Below, one piece after another: positions 8,565 through 16,829 of a stretch of 64,000 bases of DNA. Numbering within the stretch: position 1 is the stretch's first letter; each line of letters begins with the position of its first letter. This DNA is from Bacteroidetes bacterium UKL13-3 (GTDB taxonomy: Bacteria; Bacteroidota; Bacteroidia; UKL13-3). A program made the translations under genes and the position numbers. A model generated the notes under the pieces. The model was not told the DNA's origin. It did no database searches and was given only the letters and a program-made list of their open reading frames with translations. The stretch is taken from contig CP012155.1 in NCBI GenBank assembly GCA_001602415.1, forward strand, positions 2,660,223 through 2,724,222, in the 5' to 3' direction.

Positions 8565-9539
8565 ATGATTAAAGGACCTATTTCTCAGTTTATTGAAACG
8601 CACTATAAACACTTTAACGCAGCTGCACTCGTAGATGCTGCAAAAGGATATGAAACCCACCTTACCGAAGGCGGCAAAATGATGGTAACCCTTGCAGGTG
8701 CGATGAGCACTGCCGAATTGGGAAAATCATTGTCCGAAATGATTCGCCAAGGGAAAGTAGATATTATTAGCTGTACCGGAGCTAACTTAGAAGAAGATAT
8801 TATGAATTTGGTAGCACACTCTCATTATAAAAGGGTGCCTAATTACCGTGATTTATCTCCACAAGATGAGTGGGATTTACTAGAAAACCATTACAACCGT
8901 GTAACCGATACGTGTATTCCTGAGGAAGAAGCTTTCCGCAGGTTGCAAAAACATATTCATAAAATTTGGAAAGATGCCGATACAGCAGGCGAGCGTTTTT
9001 TTCCGCATGAGTACATGTACAAAATTTTGAATAGTGGAGAGTTAGAACAGTACTACGAAATTGACCCTAAGAACTCTTGGATGCTTGCAGCTGCCGAACG
9101 AAATTTACCTATTGTGGTGCCTGGTTGGGAAGATTCAACCATGGGTAACATCTTTGCTTCATACGTTATCAAAAACGAAATCAAAGCTTCCACAATGAAA
9201 AGTGGTATTGAGTATATGGCTTGGTTGGCCAATTGGTATGTAAAAAACAGCGAAGGAAAAGGTTTAGGATTCTTCCAAATTGGTGGTGGCATTGCAGGCG
9301 ATTTTCCTATTTGTGTGGTACCGATGCTATACCAAGATATGGAAATGGAAAACATTCCGTTCTGGAGTTATTTCTGCCAAATTAGTGATTCAACTACATC
9401 CTATGGTTCATACTCAGGAGCTGTTCCCAATGAAAAAATTACATGGGGAAAGTTAGACATTCATACACCTAAATTTATTGTAGAAAGTGATGCCACAATT
9501 GTTGCCCCTTTAATGTTTGCATGGATTTTGGGGTGGTAA
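8565..9539 (+). CDS. Deoxyhypusine synthase family protein
   Basis: 324 aa with the deoxyhypusine-synthase fold, NAD-dependent enzymes that transfer the aminobutyl group of spermidine. Bacteria lack eIF5A, so bacterial members are thought to act in polyamine metabolism (homospermidine-type reactions) or on unknown acceptors; substrate not predictable here. Seen: LAGAMSTAELGKSLSEMIR, VDIISCTGANLEEDI, GGGIAGDFPICVVPML, and SGAVPNEKITWGKLD, which contains the lysine equivalent to the catalytic one of DHS. The ATG at 8565 is preferred over an upstream TTG that lies within the promoter. Monocistronic: promoter before, strong terminator after. Confidence 0.9.
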   Translation: MIKGPISQFIETHYKHFNAAALVDAAKGYETHLTEGGKMMVTLAGAMSTAELGKSLSEMIRQGKVDIISCTGANLEEDIMNLVAHSHYKRVPNYRDLSPQDEWDLLENHYNRVTDTCIPEEEAFRRLQKHIHKIWKDADTAGERFFPHEYMYKILNSGELEQYYEIDPKNSWMLAAAERNLPIVVPGWEDSTMGNIFASYVIKNEIKASTMKSGIEYMAWLANWYVKNSEGKGLGFFQIGGGIAGDFPICVVPMLYQDMEMENIPFWSYFCQISDSTTSYGSYSGAVPNEKITWGKLDIHTPKFIVESDATIVAPLMFAWILGW

Positions 9540-9559
9540 TTGGTTAGTCTGCATTTTTC

Positions 9560-9592
9560 AAAAAACCACTTCGTATTCGGAGTGGTTTTTTT
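9560..9592 (+). terminator. Intrinsic terminator after the DHS-like gene
   Basis: AAAAACCACT pairs with AGTGGTTTTT around a short loop and runs into seven T residues. Confidence 0.88.
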
Positions 9593-9737
9593 ATGCCCCC
9601 CCCTCAAACAATACAAAACATCAACTATTGAAATTCAACAGCATACGTATATTTTTGTTTAATTAAAATGAAATCAGAACGATATCAGTCTGTTGAGGCA
9701 CACTATTTTCAATGCAGTTATTTACATTTACAAAACC

Positions 9738-10442
9738 ATGAAACTAAAACTTTTTACTCTGGCATTGGGCATACTGGGTATGTGCTCTGCTACATTTGCT
9801 TAAAAGAAAATCGGAATTATCAATTTTTCATTTGACGGAAAAGACCGTATGGCTTCTGTTGGGAGTATGGACAACTCCGGTCCAAGTGAACTTTACTTCA
9901 TAGGATCCAACTCTGCTCGATTAAACGATACAACTCGAACATCAGATGAAATAGTAAAGTATACCGAAAATGCGCTAAAAGACTTCTTTAGCAATGAGAT
10001 GAATCCTGTAAACCTTAACCGTTCTTCTGCAGTTCCCGATGAAATGAATGGTTCCTTGTGGATGATGGAAACCATTACCGAAAAAGCCGCTTTTACTAAA
10101 TTTAACTATGACGAAGCAATAACTATTAATGCCAGAATTTACTCAGGTGGATCAATGGGTAGCAGCTACACTCCTGTAATAGAAATAACTGTTGTAGTTG
10201 TAAATAGAGATGGTAAGAAAGTGTGGAAGAAGTCGGAAAAACTACGATTAAAAGGCGTTAAAGTAGAAAAACGATTGGTTGAGATAGAAGATGGAAATAC
10301 CTCACTAAGCATTGCTGATATTAGGAAAGCCATCAAAGGAACAAAAGAAAAAACTGGGTCAGAAACAGGTAGTGGCTTTCCTGCTATACAAATTTTGGAT
10401 TGGTACAAACAGTGTTTAATAAATTTATTGTTGAGTAAATAA
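9738..10442 (+). pseudogene. Exported protein with TAA right after the signal peptide
   Basis: ATG at 9738 starts a textbook signal peptide (MKLKLFTLALGILGMCSATFA). The next codon, 9801-9803, is TAA. The same frame then stays open for 213 codons (KKIGIINFSFDGKD onward) to 10442. The expected residue after FA is Gln (CAA), judging from other exported proteins here such as FAQQ and FAQE. A single C-to-T change therefore explains the stop. The downstream part is a soluble domain with no recognised family. Either a fresh nonsense mutation or readthrough; no good internal start with a signal peptide exists. Confidence 0.75.
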
Positions 10443-10530
10443 GCAGTTCTATGCAATACTAGATATAAGTTGTTTGTTACAAGTGTGCATCTAAACAACC
10501 TTTAAAAAAATATTTACGCATATTTGTAGC

Positions 10531-11721
10531 ATGCACATTAGCAACCGCCAATTATTCCTTCACCACCAGGCTCAGACTACACGTTTTCCGTTGTTACTCG
10601 AATTTGAGAAGGCCGAAGGTATTTACCTGATTGATACGTTAGGCAAAAAGTATATTGACCTCATATCGGGAATTAGCGTGAGTAGTTTGGGCCATGCTAA
10701 CCAAACCGTGAACAATGCCATTAAAGAGCAAGTAGATAAATACATGCACTTAATGGTGTATGGTGAATACGTGCAAGCGCCACAGGTGCAACTTGCCAAA
10801 CTTCTTACTTCGCTTTTACCAGAGTGGCTTAACTGTGTATACCTTGTAAACTCAGGGTCCGAAGCCACGGATGGTGCCTTAAAATTGGCAAAACGTGTTA
10901 CCGGAAGAAGTGAGATTGTTGCCTTTAAACATGCATATCATGGAAGCAGTCATGCAGCACTCAGTTTGAATAGTGAAGAATATTACAAAAACACCTTCCG
11001 CCCATTATTGCCTGATATCCGATTTTTAACCAACGGAAACCATGATGAACTTAAAAACATAACCGACAAAACAGCCTGTGTTTTGATTGAAGTGGTTCGG
11101 GGTGAGGCCGGTTATATTCCAACGGATGAAGCCTTTTTGAAAGCGATCAGAAAACAATGTGATGATCATTGTGTGTTGCTCATTTTTGACGAAATACAAA
11201 CAGGCATGGGCCGTACTGGCAAAATGTTTGCTTTTGAACATAGCGGTGTAGTACCAGATATTTTATTGCTAGGAAAAGCTTTGGGAGCTGGAATGCCCAT
11301 TGGCGCATTTGTAGCCAAACATGAAATGATGATGACATTAGCTGAAAATCCAATGCTTGGACATATCACTACTTTTGGGGGACATCCGGTAATAGCTGCT
11401 GCAGCGCATGCAGGAATTCAGGAATTGCTTTCGCATAATTGGATACAAGAGATTGCACAAAAGGAAGCCCTATTCCGTAAACTGTTGGTGCATCATGCTA
11501 TTAAAAGCATTGAAGGCAAAGGACTGATGTTATCATTAGAATTTGAAAGTTTTGAATTCACCAAAACCTTGATTGATGCGTGTATAGCCGATGGGTTGAT
11601 AACCGATTGGTTTTTGTTTGCCACCAATCGTTTACGCATAGCTCCTCCCCTTATTATCACTGAGCAGCAAATTGAAGATGCTTGTTTAATAATCTTAAGC
11701 AACATTAAAAAATTAACCTAG
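10531..11721 (+). CDS. Class III PLP-dependent aminotransferase
   Basis: 396 aa, acetylornithine/ornithine-aminotransferase subgroup fold. Seen: GISVSSLGHAN, VYLVNSGSEATDGALKLAKR (PLP phosphate region), AFKHAYHGSSHAALS, FDEIQTGMGRTGKMFAFEH (PLP ring-contacting Asp) and LLGKALGAGMPIGAF with the Schiff-base lysine. Close Bacteroidota proteins are usually annotated only as aspartate aminotransferase family protein, and no arginine genes flank it, so the substrate is uncertain. A near-consensus -7 element (CATATTTG, 10519-10526) lies 4 nt before the ATG, suggesting a very short leader. Confidence 0.88.
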   Translation: MHISNRQLFLHHQAQTTRFPLLLEFEKAEGIYLIDTLGKKYIDLISGISVSSLGHANQTVNNAIKEQVDKYMHLMVYGEYVQAPQVQLAKLLTSLLPEWLNCVYLVNSGSEATDGALKLAKRVTGRSEIVAFKHAYHGSSHAALSLNSEEYYKNTFRPLLPDIRFLTNGNHDELKNITDKTACVLIEVVRGEAGYIPTDEAFLKAIRKQCDDHCVLLIFDEIQTGMGRTGKMFAFEHSGVVPDILLLGKALGAGMPIGAFVAKHEMMMTLAENPMLGHITTFGGHPVIAAAAHAGIQELLSHNWIQEIAQKEALFRKLLVHHAIKSIEGKGLMLSLEFESFEFTKTLIDACIADGLITDWFLFATNRLRIAPPLIITEQQIEDACLIILSNIKKLT

Positions 11722-11769
11722 AATAAACCTTTTGCCATACATTACATCAAAATACCAAATCATAAAATA

Positions 11770-12663
11770 ATGAAACAGCTATTCACTTATGTAATTATTG
11801 GCATTGCCGCTTTAAGTATCACTGTTTCGTCTTGCAAAAAGAAAGATATAGACGAAAACGATGATGATACAACCATCCAAACGCAACAAGTGTCGGATGA
11901 ATCACTTTTCCTCAACGAATCAGAAAACTCGTTGGATGAGGTAAACATTGCCATCAGCGGCTCAACGTTTGGCAAAACCCGAACCATTGCAGGAGCAACG
12001 ATTGTTGACAGCCCTTTAATTAAAGCTGTTTTTATTACCTACAATGGATTAAGTGGTGATGGGAAAAGAATGCGTGTGGGCGAAGTAAAAATACAACTGG
12101 TAACAGGGAATAATTGGGGAGAAGCAGGCGCTAAAGTTCGCGTTACATATAGCAATTTACGCATCACAAACATACAAACATCAAAATCAATTACCTTAAA
12201 TGGATTTCATTTGCTAACCAATGTAACCGGTGGGAGAGCATTTGTAGATGCCTCGGTAATGCATACCATCAGGGGCGAAATGCAACTATTTTTTGATAAT
12301 GCAGCATCTAGAAATTGGCAAATAGCACGTAAACGGATAGTTAATTATAATAATGGAAACTATGATATCACCATATCTGGAGACACAACAATTTCGGGGT
12401 ACACGAATATTGCTGTTTGGGGAACAAACAGAAACGGAAATGATTTTTACACACAGCTAGCGCAACCAATTATATTTAATAGTATATGTCTGGGTAAGCC
12501 TGTTTCAGGACAAAAAGTTCACAAGAAACTAGCTCGCGAGATAACTGTAACATATGGTGTAGATGCGAATGGTAATGTGGTTATTGGAACTTGTCCTTAC
12601 GGTTTAAAAGTAAATTGGATCAATATTCGAAACGTAAACAAAACAGTTGTTATAAGTTATTAG
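11770..12663 (+). CDS. Hypothetical lipoprotein
   Basis: 297 aa, no family recognised. MKQLFTYVIIGIAALSITVSSC is a lipoprotein signal with the cysteine at about residue 22. An acidic linker (KKKDIDENDDDTT) follows, which in Bacteroidota often resembles the surface-export signal after the lipid cysteine. The rest is a beta-rich domain with paired repeats of hydrophobic strands ending in VNWINIRNVNKTVVIS. It lies 48 bp after the aminotransferase and before a bidirectional hairpin; probably its own or a shared transcript. Confidence 0.7.
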   Translation: MKQLFTYVIIGIAALSITVSSCKKKDIDENDDDTTIQTQQVSDESLFLNESENSLDEVNIAISGSTFGKTRTIAGATIVDSPLIKAVFITYNGLSGDGKRMRVGEVKIQLVTGNNWGEAGAKVRVTYSNLRITNIQTSKSITLNGFHLLTNVTGGRAFVDASVMHTIRGEMQLFFDNAASRNWQIARKRIVNYNNGNYDITISGDTTISGYTNIAVWGTNRNGNDFYTQLAQPIIFNSICLGKPVSGQKVHKKLAREITVTYGVDANGNVVIGTCPYGLKVNWINIRNVNKTVVISY

Positions 12664-12684
12664 CAAACTAATAACTTAATTATT

Positions 12685-12718
12685 AAAAATCCTGTGATAC
12701 ATTGTCACGGGATTTTTT
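12685..12718. terminator. Bidirectional terminator, lipoprotein and glycosyltransferase
   Basis: AAAAATCC-t-GTGA pairs with TCAC-g-GGATTTTT with one G-T wobble. T runs lie on both exits, between two convergent genes. Confidence 0.85.
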
Positions 12719-13751
12719 ATTCTTGCTTTTTCAGATCACTGAAATATTGTTTCTTTCCGATGAAATGTTCGGCAACTACACTTCCGTTGTAAACACCATA
12801 GAAGTTTTCGTTTTTAAATATTGGTTGGACTTGTTTTCGCAGTTTCCACCATTTACGAAACTTAAAAAAGTAATCGGCATGAGCACGGTGAACAGCTGCA
12901 CTGTGTGAAGGAAATCCGTTTATCAAAAAGAATATAGAACTTAATAAATCAAGTGTAGACCTTACCGGAATTAACCATAATAATGTTGGCCATGGTAAAT
13001 TTTTGGTGAGCATAATGAGGTTGTTCCGAAAGTTGAGATACGTTTTTTGAGAACTCATTTTATTGAGTGTTCCTCCTCCAACATGGTAAACAAAAGAAGT
13101 TGGAATCACTTTTAATTTGTAGCCCAGCAATTGAATTCGCCAGCATAAATCTACTTCTTCCATGTGCGCAAAAAAGTGCTCGTCAAATCCTCCTGCTGCA
13201 TGAAACACGTTACTTCTTACAAACAAACATGCCCCGGTTGCCCAAAATATTTCAGCCTCAGTATCATATTGCCCTCTATCTTCTTCTAGTTTTTCAAATA
13301 ACCTACCGCGGCAAAACACATATCCCAATCTATCCATGTATCCGCCACAAGCACCTGCATATTCAAAACTACTTTTGTTTTTATAATCCAACATTTTGGG
13401 TTGGCATGCCCCCACCGATGGTTCGCGTTCCATTGCCTCAATAACAGGTTCAATCCAATGTTGAGGCACTTCAATATCGTTGTTCAACAATACATAATAA
13501 TCGGCATTCACATGTTTGAGTGCATGATTGTAACCACCTGCATACCCGTAGTTATCATCGTTTTGTACAATTGTAACATTGGGAAAATGAGTTTTTACAA
13601 AAGCTACTGAATCATCTGTAGAGTTATTATCGGCTACAACAATTTCGAGATTAGGATAAGTTGAAGCACACACCGAAGGTAAAAACTGCTCAAGCAAATT
13701 TTTACGGTTCCAATGAATAATAACTACTGCTACTTTTGGGTATGATTTCAT
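12717..13751 (-). CDS. Glycosyltransferase family 2
   Basis: 344 aa GT-A fold inverting glycosyltransferase. Seen: VAVVIIHWNRKNLLEQFLPSV at the N-terminus, NLEIVVADNNSTDDS (nucleotide-sugar site), YVLLNNDIEVP (DxD-like metal site near residue 93), GACLFVRSNVFHAAGGFDE and FFAHMEEVDLCWRIQLLGY. This pattern is that of the rhamnosyl/galactofuranosyl-like GT2 group used in surface polysaccharide synthesis; donor and acceptor cannot be assigned. It follows the small protein at 13769 by 17 bp, so it is probably the last gene of a minus-strand unit. Confidence 0.92.
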   Translation of the reverse strand: MKSYPKVAVVIIHWNRKNLLEQFLPSVCASTYPNLEIVVADNNSTDDSVAFVKTHFPNVTIVQNDDNYGYAGGYNHALKHVNADYYVLLNNDIEVPQHWIEPVIEAMEREPSVGACQPKMLDYKNKSSFEYAGACGGYMDRLGYVFCRGRLFEKLEEDRGQYDTEAEIFWATGACLFVRSNVFHAAGGFDEHFFAHMEEVDLCWRIQLLGYKLKVIPTSFVYHVGGGTLNKMSSQKTYLNFRNNLIMLTKNLPWPTLLWLIPVRSTLDLLSSIFFLINGFPSHSAAVHRAHADYFFKFRKWWKLRKQVQPIFKNENFYGVYNGSVVAEHFIGKKQYFSDLKKQE

Positions 13752-13768
13752 AACTTAGGAATTGCGAG

Positions 13769-14128
13769 TTAGCTTTTATACGGCACAAAAACAAAGCTCG
13801 CAACGGTGGCTGTGAGTAGCATGATGCACATAAACTTTTTGGGATCTTTGTAGGTGCGAATAAATTCCGCTTTTTTACTTTCCAACACCAATTGTTTGTC
13901 AACCATCTCTTCCAAAGTGGTTGCATAAATACTATACGTGGCAGCGTGATCATTTTTTTCCAAAATCAATTCTCCCAGTTTTACTTCATGCTCCGTGGCG
14001 ATAAAAACAGGGTACTGGGTGAAACCTTCAGCAATCATATCCAACGAAACGTCCTTAATCATTTCATCGTAGATTTTAAGGTCTACTTTCAACTCTTCTA
14101 TTAATTTATTAAAATCTTCTTCTGTCAT
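13769..14128 (-). CDS. Hypothetical membrane-tailed protein
   Basis: 119 aa. The N-terminal part is mostly helical and acidic (MTEEDFNKLIEELKVDLKIYDE). It is followed by a beta segment (YPVFIATEHEVKLGELIL) and a single C-terminal hydrophobic helix (FMCIMLLTATVASFVFVPY), so it is probably tail-anchored in the inner membrane. No family recognised. Placed 17 bp before the GT2 gene and about 100 bp after rlmD. Confidence 0.65.
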   Translation of the reverse strand: MTEEDFNKLIEELKVDLKIYDEMIKDVSLDMIAEGFTQYPVFIATEHEVKLGELILEKNDHAATYSIYATTLEEMVDKQLVLESKKAEFIRTYKDPKKFMCIMLLTATVASFVFVPYKS

Positions 14129-14188
14129 CTTTCTATTTTTTCGTGATGTTGAACAATTGTGTTGAGCGTTCGACTTTGTTTATTTTTC

Positions 14189-14216
14189 TTGCCACCGATT
14201 AACACAGAATAAATTT
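14189..14216. repeat. Dispersed GATTAACACA repeat, copy 1
   Basis: TTGCCACCGATTAACACA followed by gaataaattt. A second copy (TTGCCACAGATTAACACA then aattt) is at 19084-19106. This CCACAGATTAACACA-type sequence is a familiar intergenic repeat in many Bacteroidota genomes. Both copies are intergenic. Confidence 0.6.
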
Positions 14217-14232
14217 AAACCCCAAATACCAT

Positions 14233-15651
14233 TTAACTTGATACACGGAGTTCGAGTAACGCCACATTTTCAACATGGTGCGTATGTGGGAACATATCAA
14301 CCGGTTGTACTTTGGTTACTTCATACAATTCTTGCATCAAAGCAATATCGCGTGCTTGTGTGGCAGGATTACAGCTTACATACACAATTTTTTGTGGAGC
14401 AACTTCCATCAATTTTTGAATCACCTTTTCATCCATTCCGGCACGTGGCGGATCTGTAATCACCACATCCGGCTTTCCATGTTTGGCAATCAATTCATCA
14501 TTCAGCATATCCTTCATATCGCCAGCATAAAAATGCGTATTCGTATTTTGATTCAGATTGGCATTGTGTTTAGCATCCACAATGGCTTGCTCCACATATT
14601 CAATTCCTACAACTTGCTTTGCTTTCTCGGCAACATACAAGGCAATGGTGCCCACACCTGTGTATAAATCATACACATTTTCTGAGCCGGTTAATCCTGC
14701 AAAATCCCGGGCAACGTTATACAGATTGATGGTTTGATCGGTGTTGGTTTGAAAAAAAGATTTAGCACCAATATGAAATTGGGTGTTCCCCAAACGCTCA
14801 ACCAAATGATCTTTACCCGCAAAAACATGCACAGGCAAATCATGAATAGTGTCATTCATTTTACCATTAATAACATATAGGAGCGAAGTGATTTGCGGAA
14901 ATTGTTGCTGCAAGTGTAACATCAGCGGTTGAATTTTTTCTTGGTCGTTCTCCTTAAATACCACCACCACCATCCACTCGCCTGTTGATGCGTTTCGTAT
15001 GATAATATTACGCATAAATCCATCTTGCGAATGGGCGTTGTGAAAAGTATGTCCGGCCTTGATGGCAAAATCGCGGACAGCCAGCCTAATTTGATTTGAT
15101 GGATCGGGTTGGTGGTAACAATGCTCAATATCGAGCACTTTATCAAACCTTCCCGGCACGTGAAATCCAAGTCCTTTGTGCTCCGATTCGGTCATTTGCT
15201 CCTTATCCGAAACCTCTGTTAACCATTTCCGATCTGTGAAAGAATACTCGAGTTTATTACGGTAACCTTGTGTTTTAGCTGAGCCCAATATGGGCAAAAA
15301 AGGCAGGAAAGGAAACTTACCAATACGTTCGAATGCATCCAATACCTGCTGATTTTTATAGCGCAGCTGAGCCGTATAACTCATTTGTTGCCATTTACAC
15401 CCTCCGCAAATTCCAAAGTGCGAACAAAAGGGCTCCACCCTATCGGGAGATGAGGTGATGATTTTCTCAACCTTTCCAAAATTCACTTTTTTTCTGGATG
15501 AGATAACACGTAAATCAACAATATCGCCCGGCACAGCGTAATCAACAAGCACCACCTTTTCATCTTGCCGGGCTATGCTTTTACCTTCGCTACCAGCATT
15601 GGTAATAGGAATATTTGTTAATACGTATTGTTTAAACTTACTTTTTCGCAT
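14233..15651 (-). CDS. rlmD: 23S rRNA (uracil-5-)-methyltransferase RlmD-type
   Basis: TrmA/RumA family S-adenosylmethionine methyltransferase making m5U in rRNA or tRNA. 472 aa. An N-terminal TRAM domain (about 15-70) precedes the [4Fe-4S] cysteine cluster (CSHFGICGGCKW near 95). The SAM site is VYDLYTGVGTIALYVA, the catalytic region is ITDPPRAGMDEKV, and YVSCNPATQARDI supplies the nucleophilic cysteine. Exact target (U1939 as RlmD, or U747) cannot be proved from sequence. It lies downstream of murB on the same strand. Confidence 0.9.
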   Translation of the reverse strand: MRKSKFKQYVLTNIPITNAGSEGKSIARQDEKVVLVDYAVPGDIVDLRVISSRKKVNFGKVEKIITSSPDRVEPFCSHFGICGGCKWQQMSYTAQLRYKNQQVLDAFERIGKFPFLPFLPILGSAKTQGYRNKLEYSFTDRKWLTEVSDKEQMTESEHKGLGFHVPGRFDKVLDIEHCYHQPDPSNQIRLAVRDFAIKAGHTFHNAHSQDGFMRNIIIRNASTGEWMVVVVFKENDQEKIQPLMLHLQQQFPQITSLLYVINGKMNDTIHDLPVHVFAGKDHLVERLGNTQFHIGAKSFFQTNTDQTINLYNVARDFAGLTGSENVYDLYTGVGTIALYVAEKAKQVVGIEYVEQAIVDAKHNANLNQNTNTHFYAGDMKDMLNDELIAKHGKPDVVITDPPRAGMDEKVIQKLMEVAPQKIVYVSCNPATQARDIALMQELYEVTKVQPVDMFPHTHHVENVALLELRVSS

Positions 15652-15741
15652 GATGGGAATACCTCTATTGAGGCAATTATAAGCTGCGAAAATAAGGGTT
15701 ATTCCTGAGGTAAGAAAACGAGAGTTTTAGAGATGAGTAGT

Positions 15742-16758
15742 TTAAATAACATTTACCTCGGGCGTAATGGTTACTCCAAACTTTTCATGCACACTTTGCT
15801 GAATATCCATTGCCAGCTGCCAAATTTCCTTGCCAGTAGCACCTCCGTAATTTACCAATACCAGCGCCTGATCTTTATGAGAGCCAACATGCCCAACAAC
15901 TTTACCCTTCCACCCACATTGCTCAATCATCCAACCTGCCGCAACTTTGGTGTAACCTTCGGATGCAGGATAACCCACAATATCAGGAAACTGTTGTTTT
16001 AAAGACGCAAACTGAACATTTGGAATTTCTGGGTTTTTAAAAAAACTTCCTGCATTACCCAACACTTTAGGATTAGGCAATTTTGACGAACGAATTTCAA
16101 TCACTGCATCACTGATCGCTTTAACTGACGGTTCAACAACACCATTCTTTTGTAACGTTTGTTGAATGGCTCCGTATGTAGTATTAAAGTTTGGTTGCTT
16201 ACTTAGTTTGAAGGTTACTGAAAGAATGATGTATTTGCCTTTTGCTTCTTGCTTAAATACACTCTCACGGTAACCAAATTTACATTCGGCATGGCTAAAA
16301 GTTTTTATAGTTCCCCCGTCTAACTCGATAGCTTCGAGTGAATCAAACGTATGTTTAATTTCTACCCCGTAGGCTCCAATATTTTGCATGGGAGATGCTC
16401 CAACACAGCCGGGGATAAGCGATAGGTTTTCCAAACCACCATAACCATTGCGAACCGACCACATTACTAAATCATGCCAAACCTCACCTGCCATAGCCTT
16501 TACCCATAAATGATCATCGTTTTCGGCAATTACCGAAATTCCTTTCAGGGAAACTTTAATAACCATTCCATCCACATCTTGCGTAAGCAACATATTGCTG
16601 CCTCCACCCAAAACAAGCACATTTCTATCCTTTAAATTAAAATTGGTGCAGAGAACAACTAATTCCTCTTTCGACTTTATTTCAACAAACTCCTTCGCCT
16701 TGGCTTCAATGCCAAATGTGTTGAGGGATTTTAAAGATACGTTTTGTTGTATGTTCAT
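15742..16758 (-). CDS. murB: UDP-N-acetylenolpyruvoylglucosamine reductase
   Basis: FAD-dependent reductase of the second committed step of peptidoglycan precursor synthesis. 338 aa, type I MurB. Seen: NVSLKSLNTFG, VLVLGGGSNMLLTQ (FAD site), SLIPGCVGASPMQNIGAYGVEI, CKFGYRESVFK, LGNAGSFFKNPEI (catalytic Ser) and AAGWMIEQCGWKG, with a C-terminal ITPEVNVI carrying the catalytic Glu. The ATG at 16758 is chosen; the frame also offers a TTG 3 codons earlier, with no ribosome-binding sequence favouring it. Confidence 0.96.
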   Translation of the reverse strand: MNIQQNVSLKSLNTFGIEAKAKEFVEIKSKEELVVLCTNFNLKDRNVLVLGGGSNMLLTQDVDGMVIKVSLKGISVIAENDDHLWVKAMAGEVWHDLVMWSVRNGYGGLENLSLIPGCVGASPMQNIGAYGVEIKHTFDSLEAIELDGGTIKTFSHAECKFGYRESVFKQEAKGKYIILSVTFKLSKQPNFNTTYGAIQQTLQKNGVVEPSVKAISDAVIEIRSSKLPNPKVLGNAGSFFKNPEIPNVQFASLKQQFPDIVGYPASEGYTKVAAGWMIEQCGWKGKVVGHVGSHKDQALVLVNYGGATGKEIWQLAMDIQQSVHEKFGVTITPEVNVI

Positions 16759-16829
16759 CGGAGGCAAATAAACAAATAGGTTTCAAAATTCCATGATGTA
16801 TTTACAAATAGTATATTCGTGCCAACAAA

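Noticed and set aside
9801-9803. Recoding of TAA as glutamine in this organism
   Set aside because: TAA is the natural terminal stop of many intact genes in the window (gldJ, groES neighbours, gltA, mnmE and others), so general reassignment is excluded; only site-specific readthrough remains open.
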